The position numbers and the translations under genes are program-made. The notes under the pieces were generated by a model. It had not been told where the DNA came from, searched no databases, and worked only from the letters and a program-made list of their open reading frames with translations. Below, one piece after another: positions 17,101 to 25,200 of a DNA stretch of 49,246 bases. Each line of letters starts with the position of its first letter. Within the stretch, counting starts at the first letter, position 1. The DNA is from CAYUWG01 sp964448285 (lineage in GTDB: Bacteria > Bacteroidota > Ignavibacteria > SZUA-365): NCBI GenBank assembly GCA_964448285.1, contig CAYUWG010000025.1, forward strand, positions 1 through 49,246, in the 5' to 3' direction.

Positions 17101-18364
17101 GCAGTCGAACAAAAAAGCGACAGGGATTTCGATTACTCCCACCGATCCCAAGCTCAAAGTCGAGGAATCGATTTCGCTTGATGCAAAAGCTGTTTATGAT
17201 GACAATTCAAATGGAACAGTCACTTCGAAGGCGACCTGGTCGAGCGGATCGAATACTTTCAAGGCAACGGTTCCCGGTAGCTTCATTGTAACCGCGACAT
17301 ACGAAGGATTCACTGCCTCAACGACAATCATTGTCTCTTGCCCGGACGGTGAGGAGTGGAATTCGAAGCTGAATAAATGCATAAGCCTATCCTCCGCTAT
17401 CGAGGATACGAAAAATAATAGCGGAGATGATCTGTGCGATATCAAACTCGCGCGTCGCGATTTCCTCACCCTCGTCGCTCTCGTTGCTGATCTCAACGAC
17501 ATCAACTCCAGTTTCAAAAACCAAGTCTCCGCTTTCAATAAGCACATGAACGACCAAAAATCCGATCCGTGTAAGAACCAACTGCTTGCTGCTGCGCTTG
17601 CAGGCGCAGAACGATACTATACAAAAGGCGAATCGGTCATTGAGAACATCGCAGAGAAAGCGTCGGAGCTGATGATGAAACTTGGCATCTGTCCGGATTT
17701 TGAGATGAGCACTGAAATCACCAGCGTGATGATAACCGAAATGTTACGCATGACCGGTTCCACCAAAGGAAAGATGAAACAAGATCTCGCCGATATGAAA
17801 GCTCGATTGATGAAATTCGGATGCGATCCAAACGAAGTCAGTCAACTCGGCAATACGCTTGCAGAGAACACAGGGAATCTTCATGTCACTGGTGATGGTG
17901 GCAACGGCGGTACGGAGATTTGCGGTGACGGCGTGGATAACAACGCAAACGGTCTCATCGACGAGGGATGCGCAAGCCAGACGAATTCCAATGTTGTGAT
18001 CTATCTCTTCGATTCCGGTCGTGTGAAAGACGATATATTCAATCTTTCCGTTGCCGGCCGGACGCTTGGACAAAATCCCAGAGGAGGCAGAACGGAATTC
18101 GGTGTCACGCTCAACCCGGGTTCGTACACTGCTACTCTCCTCGTCATCGAAGATGGCGATGCGTCAGGCTCCTGCTGCGGTACGTTCGTTGTAACGATCA
18201 CACAAGGCTCAACCATTCTTGCATCACAAACAGGCGATGAACGCAAGGGTACGGTGATCAACATCCCCTTCACAGTGGCGTCGCAAAAATTCACAAGAGA
18301 TGGGAACAGCGATTCATTCATGCCGGATTTCGACAGAGTCTTACAGCAGGAAGGGAACAAGTGA
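14153..18364 (+). CDS. Giant secreted multi-domain adhesin-like protein
   Basis: A 1403-residue secreted protein with a signal peptide ending near GIAQ. After a beta-rich N-terminal region come several repeated Ig-like units (about residues 265-680), each with a sentence like YTITNGSAVALSNVQV, VNYQVDNIGDAPLG, LTATVSNLGDADLYN and FDYTIQNNGNCELRN. This is the CARDB/DUF11 pattern. Then follow a helical region (about 670-800), two carboxypeptidase-regulatory-like units (VTVSVQDENGNALSGASV; VTGKVVDKNNRPLAGAMI), and a BIG2-like domain (about 985-1060). After these come a Cys pair (SCPDGEEWN, NKCI), a second helical region, and a metal-binding type motif EICGDGVDNNANGLIDEGC (residues about 1256-1274). 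No sorting signal is recognised. It is flanked by two barrel proteins. Role inferred: surface adhesion, matrix or scaffold. Confidence 0.75.
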   Translation: MTRVLVLATCLLCVASRGIAQVSAALTNLSFGKEQSVRSSIPMNPATLGPGATLVTSAPGTTIAWETPSTGSLYASVAVGPIGIGTLLTADLLPLYGCQSSVIYEAPNHPFIIQSMLQGGTVNVGGTICGSTPAVKDFTSIEYGRRKIVITAANNTIQAGTPTVVVFILPPNFTPLSMIRIDFGTEVSAFGETGRIFTVPITLNPLAVAVTYPADYHGESVGVEAIATTGTFIETSPISASGSGVLATGATVSNAASFKVVKAASGSLTVALLANRRLVRRNGQVNYTYTITNGSAVALSNVQVWDNQFGNIDQRATLGPGGTMISNNSPALTSTTKNHAIVTASDPFGKTVTAESNEVEVRVIDPAIRITVWVTPGRAVKVGQQATVNYQVDNIGDAPLGPVTIRDLTDAFTFPPIPRLEQAASTTLQRIITIRAEDKTRQAQASAVVIDDPAGPDVEATDDETLDIRTPQIGLSLAVDKNPVKLNTDVTLTATVSNLGDADLYNISVALDGQSIGTVQELTAHTQTQMNATPQTMIATKTFSAVVTAVDNWQDAHTATAQITVNVINPALKVSVKANGAKTKVKVKKGSTVQFDYTIQNNGNCELRNVKLLVDGNEAARFDILPANAVKSVSSAEVINDDVIKTVRGMGSDPNGDQLAETDKIVVEAEGFFAGIGITVDFVKKLLNDIDIYKQKIESLSNEFKAGIKQHAIDKTNPCDDGRLSTMVQEAQTYLKLYEDAIAELQKQSTELIKIAASNPDLADLLDLVTKALGGVSQRIKGLVDDMKTEWANLNCGEPIKKDHIVNVTVSVQDENGNALSGASVRCDRNDGRTGANGQAVFTLALSKDEVVDATASFTTNAGYTANGNNSAKFSSGDYLLIPITLNTSPVLKVTVTGKVVDKNNRPLAGAMISVEGGAPVPVDASGNFTVTVDAKPGTKLTIVATVKNLKGKAESASTSVVVGSDAVITTPVIVIKNADAGEQSNKKATGISITPTDPKLKVEESISLDAKAVYDDNSNGTVTSKATWSSGSNTFKATVPGSFIVTATYEGFTASTTIIVSCPDGEEWNSKLNKCISLSSAIEDTKNNSGDDLCDIKLARRDFLTLVALVADLNDINSSFKNQVSAFNKHMNDQKSDPCKNQLLAAALAGAERYYTKGESVIENIAEKASELMMKLGICPDFEMSTEITSVMITEMLRMTGSTKGKMKQDLADMKARLMKFGCDPNEVSQLGNTLAENTGNLHVTGDGGNGGTEICGDGVDNNANGLIDEGCASQTNSNVVIYLFDSGRVKDDIFNLSVAGRTLGQNPRGGRTEFGVTLNPGSYTATLLVIEDGDASGSCCGTFVVTITQGSTILASQTGDERKGTVINIPFTVASQKFTRDGNSDSFMPDFDRVLQQEGNK

Positions 18365-18467
18365 TCTGAGGTTTTCACTGTCCACATAGATCATTCTTCA
18401 TCGGTACCTGTTGGAAATGTGAGGAACCGGAACGTACTTTCAAGCCAACCAAGAAAGGAAAACCATT

Positions 18468-19325
18468 ATGGCACAAAAAGCACTTCTCCTCTTCATTCTG
18501 ATTTCATTCACTGTGCTCAATCAATTACGTGCACAGGACAAAGGGGAAATCCCAACCGGATGGTCACAAACATTGACCGCAGGATTGAACATCACACAAG
18601 TGAGCTTGCATAACTGGGTGCAAGGCGGGGAAAGCACCTTCGCTTGGACGTTTCTCGTGAACGGCAGATTTCATCATAAGCAGGAATCCTTCCTCTGGTC
18701 GAACGTCCTCAAGCTGACCTATGGACAAACGAAGCTCGGAAGCGCGGATTTCGAAAAAACGGATGACGAGTTGTTCTATGAAAGTATCTATTCGCACAAC
18801 GTCGGATGGGTCGTAAATCCGTATGGCGCACTGACCGTCAGGACACAGCTCGCACCCGGCTACAAAATTCTCGACAGGCTACGAACGCAAACGTCTGCAT
18901 TCTTCGATCCCGGTTATCTCATGCAGAGCGCCGGATTCACTTACCAACCATCGGATCATTTCTCCACACGGCTCGGCGTCGCGGTGAAAGAAACCTTCAC
19001 GTCGCAGTTCACGCTTTTCGGTTATGCCGACGATCCGAAAACAACGGAAGTCGAAAAAACCCGAGTACAAACCGGCATCGAGTCCGGAACTTCCGTCAAG
19101 TACCCGTTCATGGAGAATATGCTGTTCACATCACAGCTCAATCTCTTTTCCGCGTTCGACCATCTCGACGTGTGGGACGTTCGTTGGGATAACACGATCA
19201 CCGCGAAAGTGAACCAATACGTTAACGTAACGCTCAACGCGCTTGTCATTCATGAAATCGCACAGACGCGAAAGACTCAAGTCAAACAAACGCTTGCGCT
19301 CGGCCTGAGCTACACACTTTTTTAA
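18468..19325 (+). CDS. DUF3078 outer-membrane beta-barrel protein
   Basis: A 285-residue protein with a signal peptide ending at LRAQ. The mature start GWSQTLTAGLNITQVSLHNWVQGGESTFAW is the typical DUF3078 opening, and the rest alternates as barrel strands, closing with LGLSYTLF whose final Phe fits outer-membrane assembly. DUF3078 proteins are common in Bacteroidota and relatives; their function is unknown. An AAAGGA ribosome site precedes the ATG. It lies 103 bp after the giant secreted protein and 30 bp before mscL. Confidence 0.85.
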   Translation: MAQKALLLFILISFTVLNQLRAQDKGEIPTGWSQTLTAGLNITQVSLHNWVQGGESTFAWTFLVNGRFHHKQESFLWSNVLKLTYGQTKLGSADFEKTDDELFYESIYSHNVGWVVNPYGALTVRTQLAPGYKILDRLRTQTSAFFDPGYLMQSAGFTYQPSDHFSTRLGVAVKETFTSQFTLFGYADDPKTTEVEKTRVQTGIESGTSVKYPFMENMLFTSQLNLFSAFDHLDVWDVRWDNTITAKVNQYVNVTLNALVIHEIAQTRKTQVKQTLALGLSYTLF

Positions 19326-19355
19326 ATCTTCCTCAACGAACCAAAGGAGGTACAC

Positions 19356-19784
19356 ATGCTAAGAGAATTCAAAGAATTTGCCATGCGTGGCAACGTCATC
19401 GACATGGCGGTCGGAATCGTGATCGGCGCTGCATTCGGGACGATCGTCGGTTCATTCGTCAACGACGTCCTCATGCCGCCGATCGGATTACTTTTAGGCG
19501 GCGAGGATTTTTCCAACTTCTACATTCTCCTGAAAGATGGAGCCACTGCCGCGGGGCCTTATGCCGATCTCGCTGCAGCGAAAGCAGCCGGTGCGGTGAC
19601 GCTGAACTACGGCGCCTTCATCAACGCGGTTATTTCCTTCCTCATCGTAGCAATGGCGATTTTCATTGTCGTCAAATCGATGAACCGCCTGAAGCGACAC
19701 AAACCGGAACCGGAAGCCGCTCCAGCGCCCACGCCGGAGGACATTCTGTTGCTTCGCGAAATTCGGGACAGCCTCAAGAAGTGA
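19356..19784 (+). CDS. mscL: Large-conductance mechanosensitive channel MscL
   Basis: A 142-residue inner-membrane channel that opens under strong membrane tension to release solutes on osmotic downshock. The N-terminal helix and first membrane segment (REFKEFAMRGNVIDMAVGIVIG) are the MscL signature, with the pore constriction in VGIVIGAAFG. A periplasmic loop and the second membrane segment (AVISFLIVAMAIFIVVKSMNRL) follow. The C-terminal bundle ends LLLREIRDSLKK. The loop between the helices is moderately longer than in E. coli and Ala-rich. An ideal AAAGGAGGT ribosome site lies just before the ATG, predicting strong translation. Confidence 0.97.
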   Translation: MLREFKEFAMRGNVIDMAVGIVIGAAFGTIVGSFVNDVLMPPIGLLLGGEDFSNFYILLKDGATAAGPYADLAAAKAAGAVTLNYGAFINAVISFLIVAMAIFIVVKSMNRLKRHKPEPEAAPAPTPEDILLLREIRDSLKK

Positions 19785-19946
19785 CATCCGATCGGGTTTG
19801 GCAATCAAGCTGATTGCTCAACGGCTGCTCGAAAGAATCAGAATTACTCGTTCTTACGAATGCTTCATGGAACGGAAGTGATTCGGAAATCGGCTCATTT
19901 CCCGTATTTTCTCTCGGTGAAGTTTATCCACTAACCGCAATCAATC

Positions 19947-20741
19947 ATGGCAAAGAAGAACACAGCAGACGAAGAACCATCGGCAAAAAAGAAAGCGCCG
20001 GCGAAAAAAGCCGCGACGACGGCGACCGCGAAAAAGGATCAGAAGACTGCGCCGAAGACGAAGGCAAAAGCCGAAGGGACAGCAACGAAAGAGACGAAAG
20101 AGAAAACCGGCAAGGCAGAAAAACCGAAGAAGGAAGCTCCGAAGAAAGCCACAGCCGCTAAACCGGAGCCGAAACAGAAACCGCAGCGAGCTGTCTCGCC
20201 GCCGCCTGAGCCGGAGCCGAAAAAACCGGTCGAGAAGAAAGACCCGCGACATGTCGAACCACAACGCAATCCCGCAAACGCCGTCTTCGCATTGATGGAG
20301 GATCGTGAGTTTCGCTACTCCGTCATCCGGCCTGCGATTGAGAAGGACAAAGCAGGAATCTGCAGGCTTGCAACGGGCAAGCATCAGGTAAAGGGCTTTC
20401 GGAATATCGCGCTTGCGCCAACGGTGATGCTGCTGCCCGTGCTTTCGCAGGAAGCGAATGCATCGACCGAGCTTGCGCAACGCCTGCTTCAGTCGTGGCT
20501 CGACGATCACGCCGATTTACGTGCGCTTGTCTCTGCGAAATTGAAAGCGTTGAATTACCAGCCCTCGGAGACGCCGATCACACAGGATGGATTTGTCGAA
20601 TGGCGTTCGATGGAACACGAACATGCGACGACGCAATACGATGGTTCTTTCATCGATGCACAGGACAAAAACGCCGTCATGCTCATGTCGCTTCTTCTCG
20701 GTTGGTTCGGCTCAGACCAGGACTACGACGACGAAGCATAA
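19947..20741 (+). CDS. Protein of unknown function with a histone-H1-like Lys/Ala/Pro tail
   Basis: A 264-residue protein in two parts. Residues 1-105 are a low-complexity, strongly basic tail of Lys, Ala, Pro, Thr and Glu (KKKAPAKKAATT and similar), like histone H1-type bacterial tails. Residues 106-264 form a compact, more acidic domain (NAVFALMEDREFRYSVIRPAIEKDKAGICRLA ... LLLGWFGSDQDYDDEA) that I do not recognise. The tail suggests binding to nucleic acid or another polyanion; this is inference. No signal or membrane segment is seen. A perfect terminator follows 19 bp after the stop. The reading is well supported because codon use stays coherent over its length and the terminator is well placed. 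Confidence 0.75.
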   Translation: MAKKNTADEEPSAKKKAPAKKAATTATAKKDQKTAPKTKAKAEGTATKETKEKTGKAEKPKKEAPKKATAAKPEPKQKPQRAVSPPPEPEPKKPVEKKDPRHVEPQRNPANAVFALMEDREFRYSVIRPAIEKDKAGICRLATGKHQVKGFRNIALAPTVMLLPVLSQEANASTELAQRLLQSWLDDHADLRALVSAKLKALNYQPSETPITQDGFVEWRSMEHEHATTQYDGSFIDAQDKNAVMLMSLLLGWFGSDQDYDDEA

Positions 20742-20760
20742 ACCAAACGACTCACAAACG

Positions 20761-20794
20761 AAAGCGGCGATCATGGTCGCCGCTTTTTCTTTTC
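20761..20794 (+). terminator. Rho-independent terminator with a 10-bp stem
   Basis: AAAGCGGCGA and TCGCCGCTTT form a perfect 10-bp stem around a 6-base loop, followed by a T-rich tail (TTCTTTT). It ends the transcript of the basic-tailed protein. Confidence 0.93.
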
Positions 20795-21292
20795 TTTGGT
20801 TCCGGTTTCGCCGGAGTATGTCCGTTCAAAGGCAACGGAGAGTGGTGTTTCGTTCGTGTTTCATCTGAGCTTCTTCGATATACGACCTCCAAAATGGTGA
20901 ACGTACTCCTGACAACGGTACGACATTTCTCAACAAGAGTCAATGGCAATCATTGGGGAGTTGAAAACGTGCGCCAAACTCATCGTCTTGCCCGCTATGC
21001 TCCACTATTCGTTTCTCAACTTCGACGCAAACGAACAACTCATGCCTGATTAGGTCTCTTTGAATCGCTTCGTTCGACAGACCGACTCAAAATCCAGATG
21101 GCAGTTTTCATGTTCGGTGATCGTTTGGATAGATCGAGCATTTCGGTCCCAGCGATTTCGTTGTGCTCGTTATAGTCCAGAGTCACATCCGGTGCTACTT
21201 CGTCCGCCTCGATTATCTTTGAATCGTCTACCTCTGATAGAGTGTGTCAGCTTCTATGTCAATATGGAGTCTGATTGGTTGCGATGAGACTT
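20795..21292. other. Gene-free gap of about 500 bp
   Basis: Between the terminator and the toxin-antitoxin island I see no frame with family similarity, no tRNA-like fold, and no clear repeat. It may hold the scar of a lost gene, in keeping with the eroded island beside it. Confidence 0.5.
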
Positions 21293-21526
21293 TCAATTGA
21301 ACTCTGCTACTTCAACTTGAAGCTTGCGATCTCGTGCATCGGCGACGATCTTCTCCAATTGGCGAGCGGTCGAATCATCAATCCATTCCTCTCCACATTG
21401 TGTGCAGACAGTCGCACGAACTCGCCGTACCACAACCACTCCGCTGCCAAGATCAGCGCTGAATGTTGTCGTGCCTCTTTTCTTCGTTCCGCCGCACAAG
21501 GGGCAAAGGTCATTATTCCGGCTCAT
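21293..21526 (-). CDS. MqsA/YgiT-type zinc-finger antitoxin
   Basis: A 77-residue protein with two CxxC pairs (LCPLCGG and VCTQCGEEW) that form the N-terminal zinc finger of YgiT/MqsA-type antitoxins. A short C-terminal helix (RQLEKIVADARDRKL) follows; a full HTH domain is absent, as in many short relatives. It overlaps the DUF4258 gene by 4 bp (ATGA). The pairing of a YgiT-type finger with a DUF4258 protein is a common toxin-antitoxin arrangement, with this protein as the antitoxin encoded second. Confidence 0.85.
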   Translation of the reverse strand: MSRNNDLCPLCGGTKKRGTTTFSADLGSGVVVVRRVRATVCTQCGEEWIDDSTARQLEKIVADARDRKLQVEVAEFN

Positions 21527-21846
21527 GTGTATTTCCTCGTTTTATAATCAGATTCAAAAACGTCAAGCGATGGCTCGTATGCCGTGATGATATATGAGAG
21601 TCGTTTTGTTTCATCATATGCAGCAACCACGTGCAGTGGCTTGCCTCCAACATAAGCTAAAAACAGAGCACTCGGAAAGGGACGATCTTCCGTGTAGTCC
21701 TGAATCCGTTCTCCGTTTAAGATTACCTCGATCACCGAGTCTTGAGAAATGTTACGCTCGGCTAACTTCTGGAGGACATGTTTACGCCATTCTACCCGCC
21801 GTTCTCCAACAGCTTGTCGCAGAAGTTCTAAGTCAATCGGTTTCAT
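21523..21846 (-). CDS. DUF4258 family putative toxin
   Basis: A 107-residue DUF4258 protein. Features are the opening helix region (RKHVLQKLAERNISQDSVIEVI), GERIQDYTEDRPFPSALFLAYVGGKPLHVVAAYDE in the middle, and IITAYEPS near the end, which follow the family pattern and resemble the RelE/BrnT-type RNase fold. It is likely an mRNA-targeting toxin whose antitoxin is the MqsA-like protein encoded directly downstream. Its ATG overlaps the stop codon of a short upstream frame. Confidence 0.85.
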   Translation of the reverse strand: MKPIDLELLRQAVGERRVEWRKHVLQKLAERNISQDSVIEVILNGERIQDYTEDRPFPSALFLAYVGGKPLHVVAAYDETKRLSYIITAYEPSLDVFESDYKTRKYT

Positions 21847-21988
21847 CGCTTCGTCGCCTCTTCCACGATGCTGATCTCTTTCTCCGTAAGACTTCTGCTG
21901 GATGCGGGATAAACTCCCTGGCTGTACACCAACTCATCGTCTCGCGCTCCGATGCGGAAGCCTTTTTCGCACTTGGCCACTGCGTCAT
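21833..21988 (-). pseudogene. Remnant of a HicA-type toxin gene
   Basis: The hicB stop overlaps an ATG (ATGA) that begins MTQWPSAKKA. From family knowledge, MTQWPSAK / MSQWPSTK is the usual first stretch of the HicA proteins paired with this type of HicB. After these few codons the frame no longer resembles HicA: the expected GSH catalytic-histidine motif is missing and the frame stops after 51 residues inside the start of the DUF4258 gene. I read it as a hicA whose body was deleted or replaced, leaving the start fused to unrelated sequence. Confidence 0.6.
21843..21980 (-). CDS. Possible 45-residue GTG-started frame or 3' end of a lost gene
   Basis: This frame reads VAKCEKGFRIGARDDELV and continues to EEATKR, and its TGA overlaps the ATG of the DUF4258 gene in the classic ATGA way. 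That overlap suggests it is or was the true upstream partner. GTG at 21980 is the only start after the hicB stop; no good ribosome site is seen. It could be the surviving C-terminal part of a gene whose front was removed by the same event that truncated hicA. No family recognised. Confidence 0.3.
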   Translation of the reverse strand: MAKCEKGFRIGARDDELVYSQGVYPASSRSLTEKEISIVEEATKR

Positions 21989-22191
21989 GCCGTTTGAAAG
22001 AGAATGACCAGCGGCTCAACGGGATGTTCACCCTGCTCGATTCGCTCCGCCATGACGCGGAGAGCAAGCGCCTCGGCTTGAGACGCCGCCTCCTTCCTGG
22101 TTTTTCCATACTTCATCACACCGGGAAGTTCGACGATTTCGGCAATCCATCTTCCATCCGTTTCCTGTTCCGTTTCGACAGTAAATTTCAT
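21985..22191 (-). CDS. hicB: HicB-family antitoxin
   Basis: A 68-residue partial-RNase-H-fold HicB antitoxin: MKFTVETEQETDGRWIAEI, then VELPGVMKYGKTRKEAASQAEALALRV, the usual HicB core. There is no C-terminal DNA-binding domain, as in many short HicB proteins. The ATG at 2191 in the 22-kb block (22191) is preferred; an upstream in-frame start adds 17 residues with no family match. Its normal partner, HicA, is reduced to a stub just downstream, so this antitoxin looks orphaned. Confidence 0.82.
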   Translation of the reverse strand: MKFTVETEQETDGRWIAEIVELPGVMKYGKTRKEAASQAEALALRVMAERIEQGEHPVEPLVILFQTA

Positions 22192-22283
22192 GAGCACTCC
22201 ATTAGTTATGCTGAAAATACAGTGACCGCCACCGCTTCGCAATCCCGGATAGATATGCTTTCTTCACCACGGTTTTGAACATC

Positions 22284-25200
22284 TCACCTCACCACCACCC
22301 TCACGCCCGCCGTGTGCGCTGCAAACTCCGGTGCGTACATGGATTGGATGGTCGTGATGCCGTTGGCGAATGAGCCTTGGTGCGCGACGCGCAATCCGTA
22401 TTCGAAGACGTGCACGCCTTTCGGCAGCCAGTAGATGAAGAAGTTCACCGATGCGTCTTTCGGAGCTTCGTAGTACCACAGTCCGCCCTGCCAGCGACAC
22501 AATGAGAGTTGGTTGGTCGGTTCGAGTCCCGCGCCGCGCATGTCTTTAAGATGGATGTACTCCATGTCGCGGTCCACGCGAATTTCGATGCGTACCTTCA
22601 ACACGTCGCCGACGCGCAGCGGGTTGGTCTCGGTAATGGGTTCGAGGATCGTGCCTTTCTCGGTGTTCACTTGCCGGAAGAGCCGCTTGTCGATCTTCAA
22701 TGGCGTGCTCGCAGGCGTGATCTTGTCGAGCTGTTCGTAGTACTGCCAGTAGAGCGCGCCCCATGCGATACCGGAGTCGCGTTTCGTAACGGTCGCCTTG
22801 CCCATGTCGGGTTTGATCTCTCCACGATTCCACGCGACCGAGTAGTAGCCCGTACCAGCCTCCGGCGTTTTCTCCATCGTGCGCGGATCGACTTTCAGCG
22901 TGCCGAGGACGACTTCGACGAGTTTATCCGATGCGAGCCAGTTCGATCCTCGACGCAGCAATGCATAGCATGCTTCCGCCGTAGCGACGGTGGTCTTCCA
23001 GTCCTGTACCTGTTTTTGTTTGAGCAGCCAGATCTTCATTTCCTCGACGGCGTGTGCGTCCTTTTCGATGACGTCGAATGCCTCGATGAGCAGCGCCTGC
23101 GTTTCGATCGGCGCGCTCCACCAGAACCAACCGGCGAGCTGCTTCCAGTACATGCCGAGTTCGTCGCTCGCAAGCGAACGCTCACGCAGCGACACGATGA
23201 TCTTTTTCGGAGTGCTCTTGTCCTCGAAGCGATGGAGGCCGAGCGCGATCATTCCTTGCGCCATGAGACTCCACTCCGTCCAATAGCGCCGCGCTTGTGC
23301 GAGCCAGAAGTCCACGGCCTCCATGTGGTCGTCCCCAATCTTGTGATTGAGGAAATAGCTTCGCGCATAGAGGTACTGAATCTCGATATAGTTGATGTAC
23401 TTCTTCTTCGGATCGAAGTCACGCGACCGCTTGAGCTGCTGGTAGTCCTCGTTCATCTCGTGATCCATATACTGAATCGCGCGCTGAATCATCGCCTGCT
23501 GCCTCTGCTCGGAGACGTTGATACCGAGTTCGCGCAAATGCCCGAAGCCCGCGACGATGTACTGCGTGATGTAGCGGCTTTCCGGCATTCCGGGGAACCA
23601 CGGCCAGCCGCCGTTGCCGCCCTGCGCCTTTTCGAGCTTGCGCATGGCATTGCCGAGATTATCCGCCATCGTGTTGAGATCGAACAACAGGGCGACGCGC
23701 TTCTTTCGCTCCGTTTCATTTTTGCCCTGCAAGACCCACGGCGTTTCCTGCAAGAGTACGGACTTGAGTTCCTGATTCTTTTCGAGGTTGGAAAGCAACG
23801 CATCCGTTCCCTTCCATTGTTCGAACACGCGCCTGATTTTCGGATTCGAATTCGCCACATGCGACGCGATGCTGTTCGCGTAGTAGCGGTTCCAGACTTG
23901 CTCCGAACACTCGTGCGGAAACTCCATCATGTACGGGAGCGCCTGCACTGCATACCACGCCGGATTCGAGGTCATTTCGAGCGTCAGCTTGTGATGCCGC
24001 AGCGTGGAAGACGAACCCGCGTCGATGAGCTTGTCGAACGTATATGTCCGCGTTTGATTGCCTCGCACGTTGAGCGGCAGCGTTTCGGTGACGAGCATGC
24101 GGTTCGGCAATACGGGCAGCGGCGCTTCTTCTCCATCGGAAAACGAACCGGCTTTCGCCGTGACACGATACACGATTGCGCCCGCCCCTTCGGGCACCGT
24201 GATCTTCCAGCCGATACTCGTACTGAGTTTTTGCTTCACGGAAAACTGCTGGTCGGCGTTGGCGAGTTTGTACTCCGCATCGAGCGGTTGCATGGAAAGC
24301 GCGTCAAAGATGTGCAACGTTGCCATGCCGCTGAGATCATTCTCTGAGAGGTTGCTGATCTTGATCGGGAAGACGATTTCATCGCCTTCGCGAAGGAAGC
24401 GCGGCACGTTCGGAATCACCATCAGTTCCTTTTGAGTCACGGTGGTCTTTTCGAGTGAGCCGACTTTGAGATCGGGCGTGTGCGTGAACGTCAGCATGCG
24501 CCAGCGCGTGAGAGCTTCGGGAATCGTGAAGGTGATGACTACGTCGCCGTTGTCGTTCGTGCGCAATTGCGGGAAGAAGAACGCCGTCTCGTTGAAGTTC
24601 TTCCGAGTGGCCGGTTGTCCTTCTTCCGTCTTCGAAGCAGTCGTTTCCTCGGGCGCGCCGTTCTTTACTTTCTTCGCTTCGCCCATATCATCGGCTTCGT
24701 TTTTTTCGTCGCGCATCAGACCCGCTGCTGCGGGAGCTGCGAGAGACATCATCGTTTCTTCCGCGACCCCGCCTTCTGCGGATTTATACATCATCTGCCT
24801 TCGACCATATCCATAATAGTAGCCGAAAGGAAGAATGAACATGTTCAGTTGGTCGTAGGAAGGATAGTGAAACGAGACTGACGGATTGAGGCCTTCGATG
24901 TATGAGCGTGCATGAACTTCTGCGAAGGTATGATCATGCGTATAACGCTGCGCTCCGAACCACGGCCAGGAGAACATCTGCCAAGGATTCACATAGAGCG
25001 CATCGAGCGATGCATCGTACAGCGTTGCAACCATTTCTGCGGCAACGCGGTCGGCGTTCGTTCCTTTGACGGTCAAGCGCCACTGCTCTTCCTGCCCCGG
25101 CGTCAGCTTGTCGCGGAAGGTTGCCGTCTCGACGTGCAATTCCTTGTTCGTCCAGGGCACAGCGATGTGTTGTGACTCGGTGTACAGCCGATATCCCTTC

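Noticed and set aside
19800..19816. Hairpin GCAATCA-AGC-TGATTGC after mscL as a terminator
   Set aside because: No T-run follows, and the stem is only 7 bp and AT-rich.
22515..22531. GGTTCGAGTCC resembling a tRNA T-arm
   Set aside because: It lies inside the A2M coding region and no acceptor or anticodon arms are near.
22509..24347. A 612-residue plus-strand frame antisense to the A2M gene
   Set aside because: It is composed of Arg/His/Leu-rich sequence typical of an antisense shadow, with no motif, and the minus-strand frame holds clear A2M domains.
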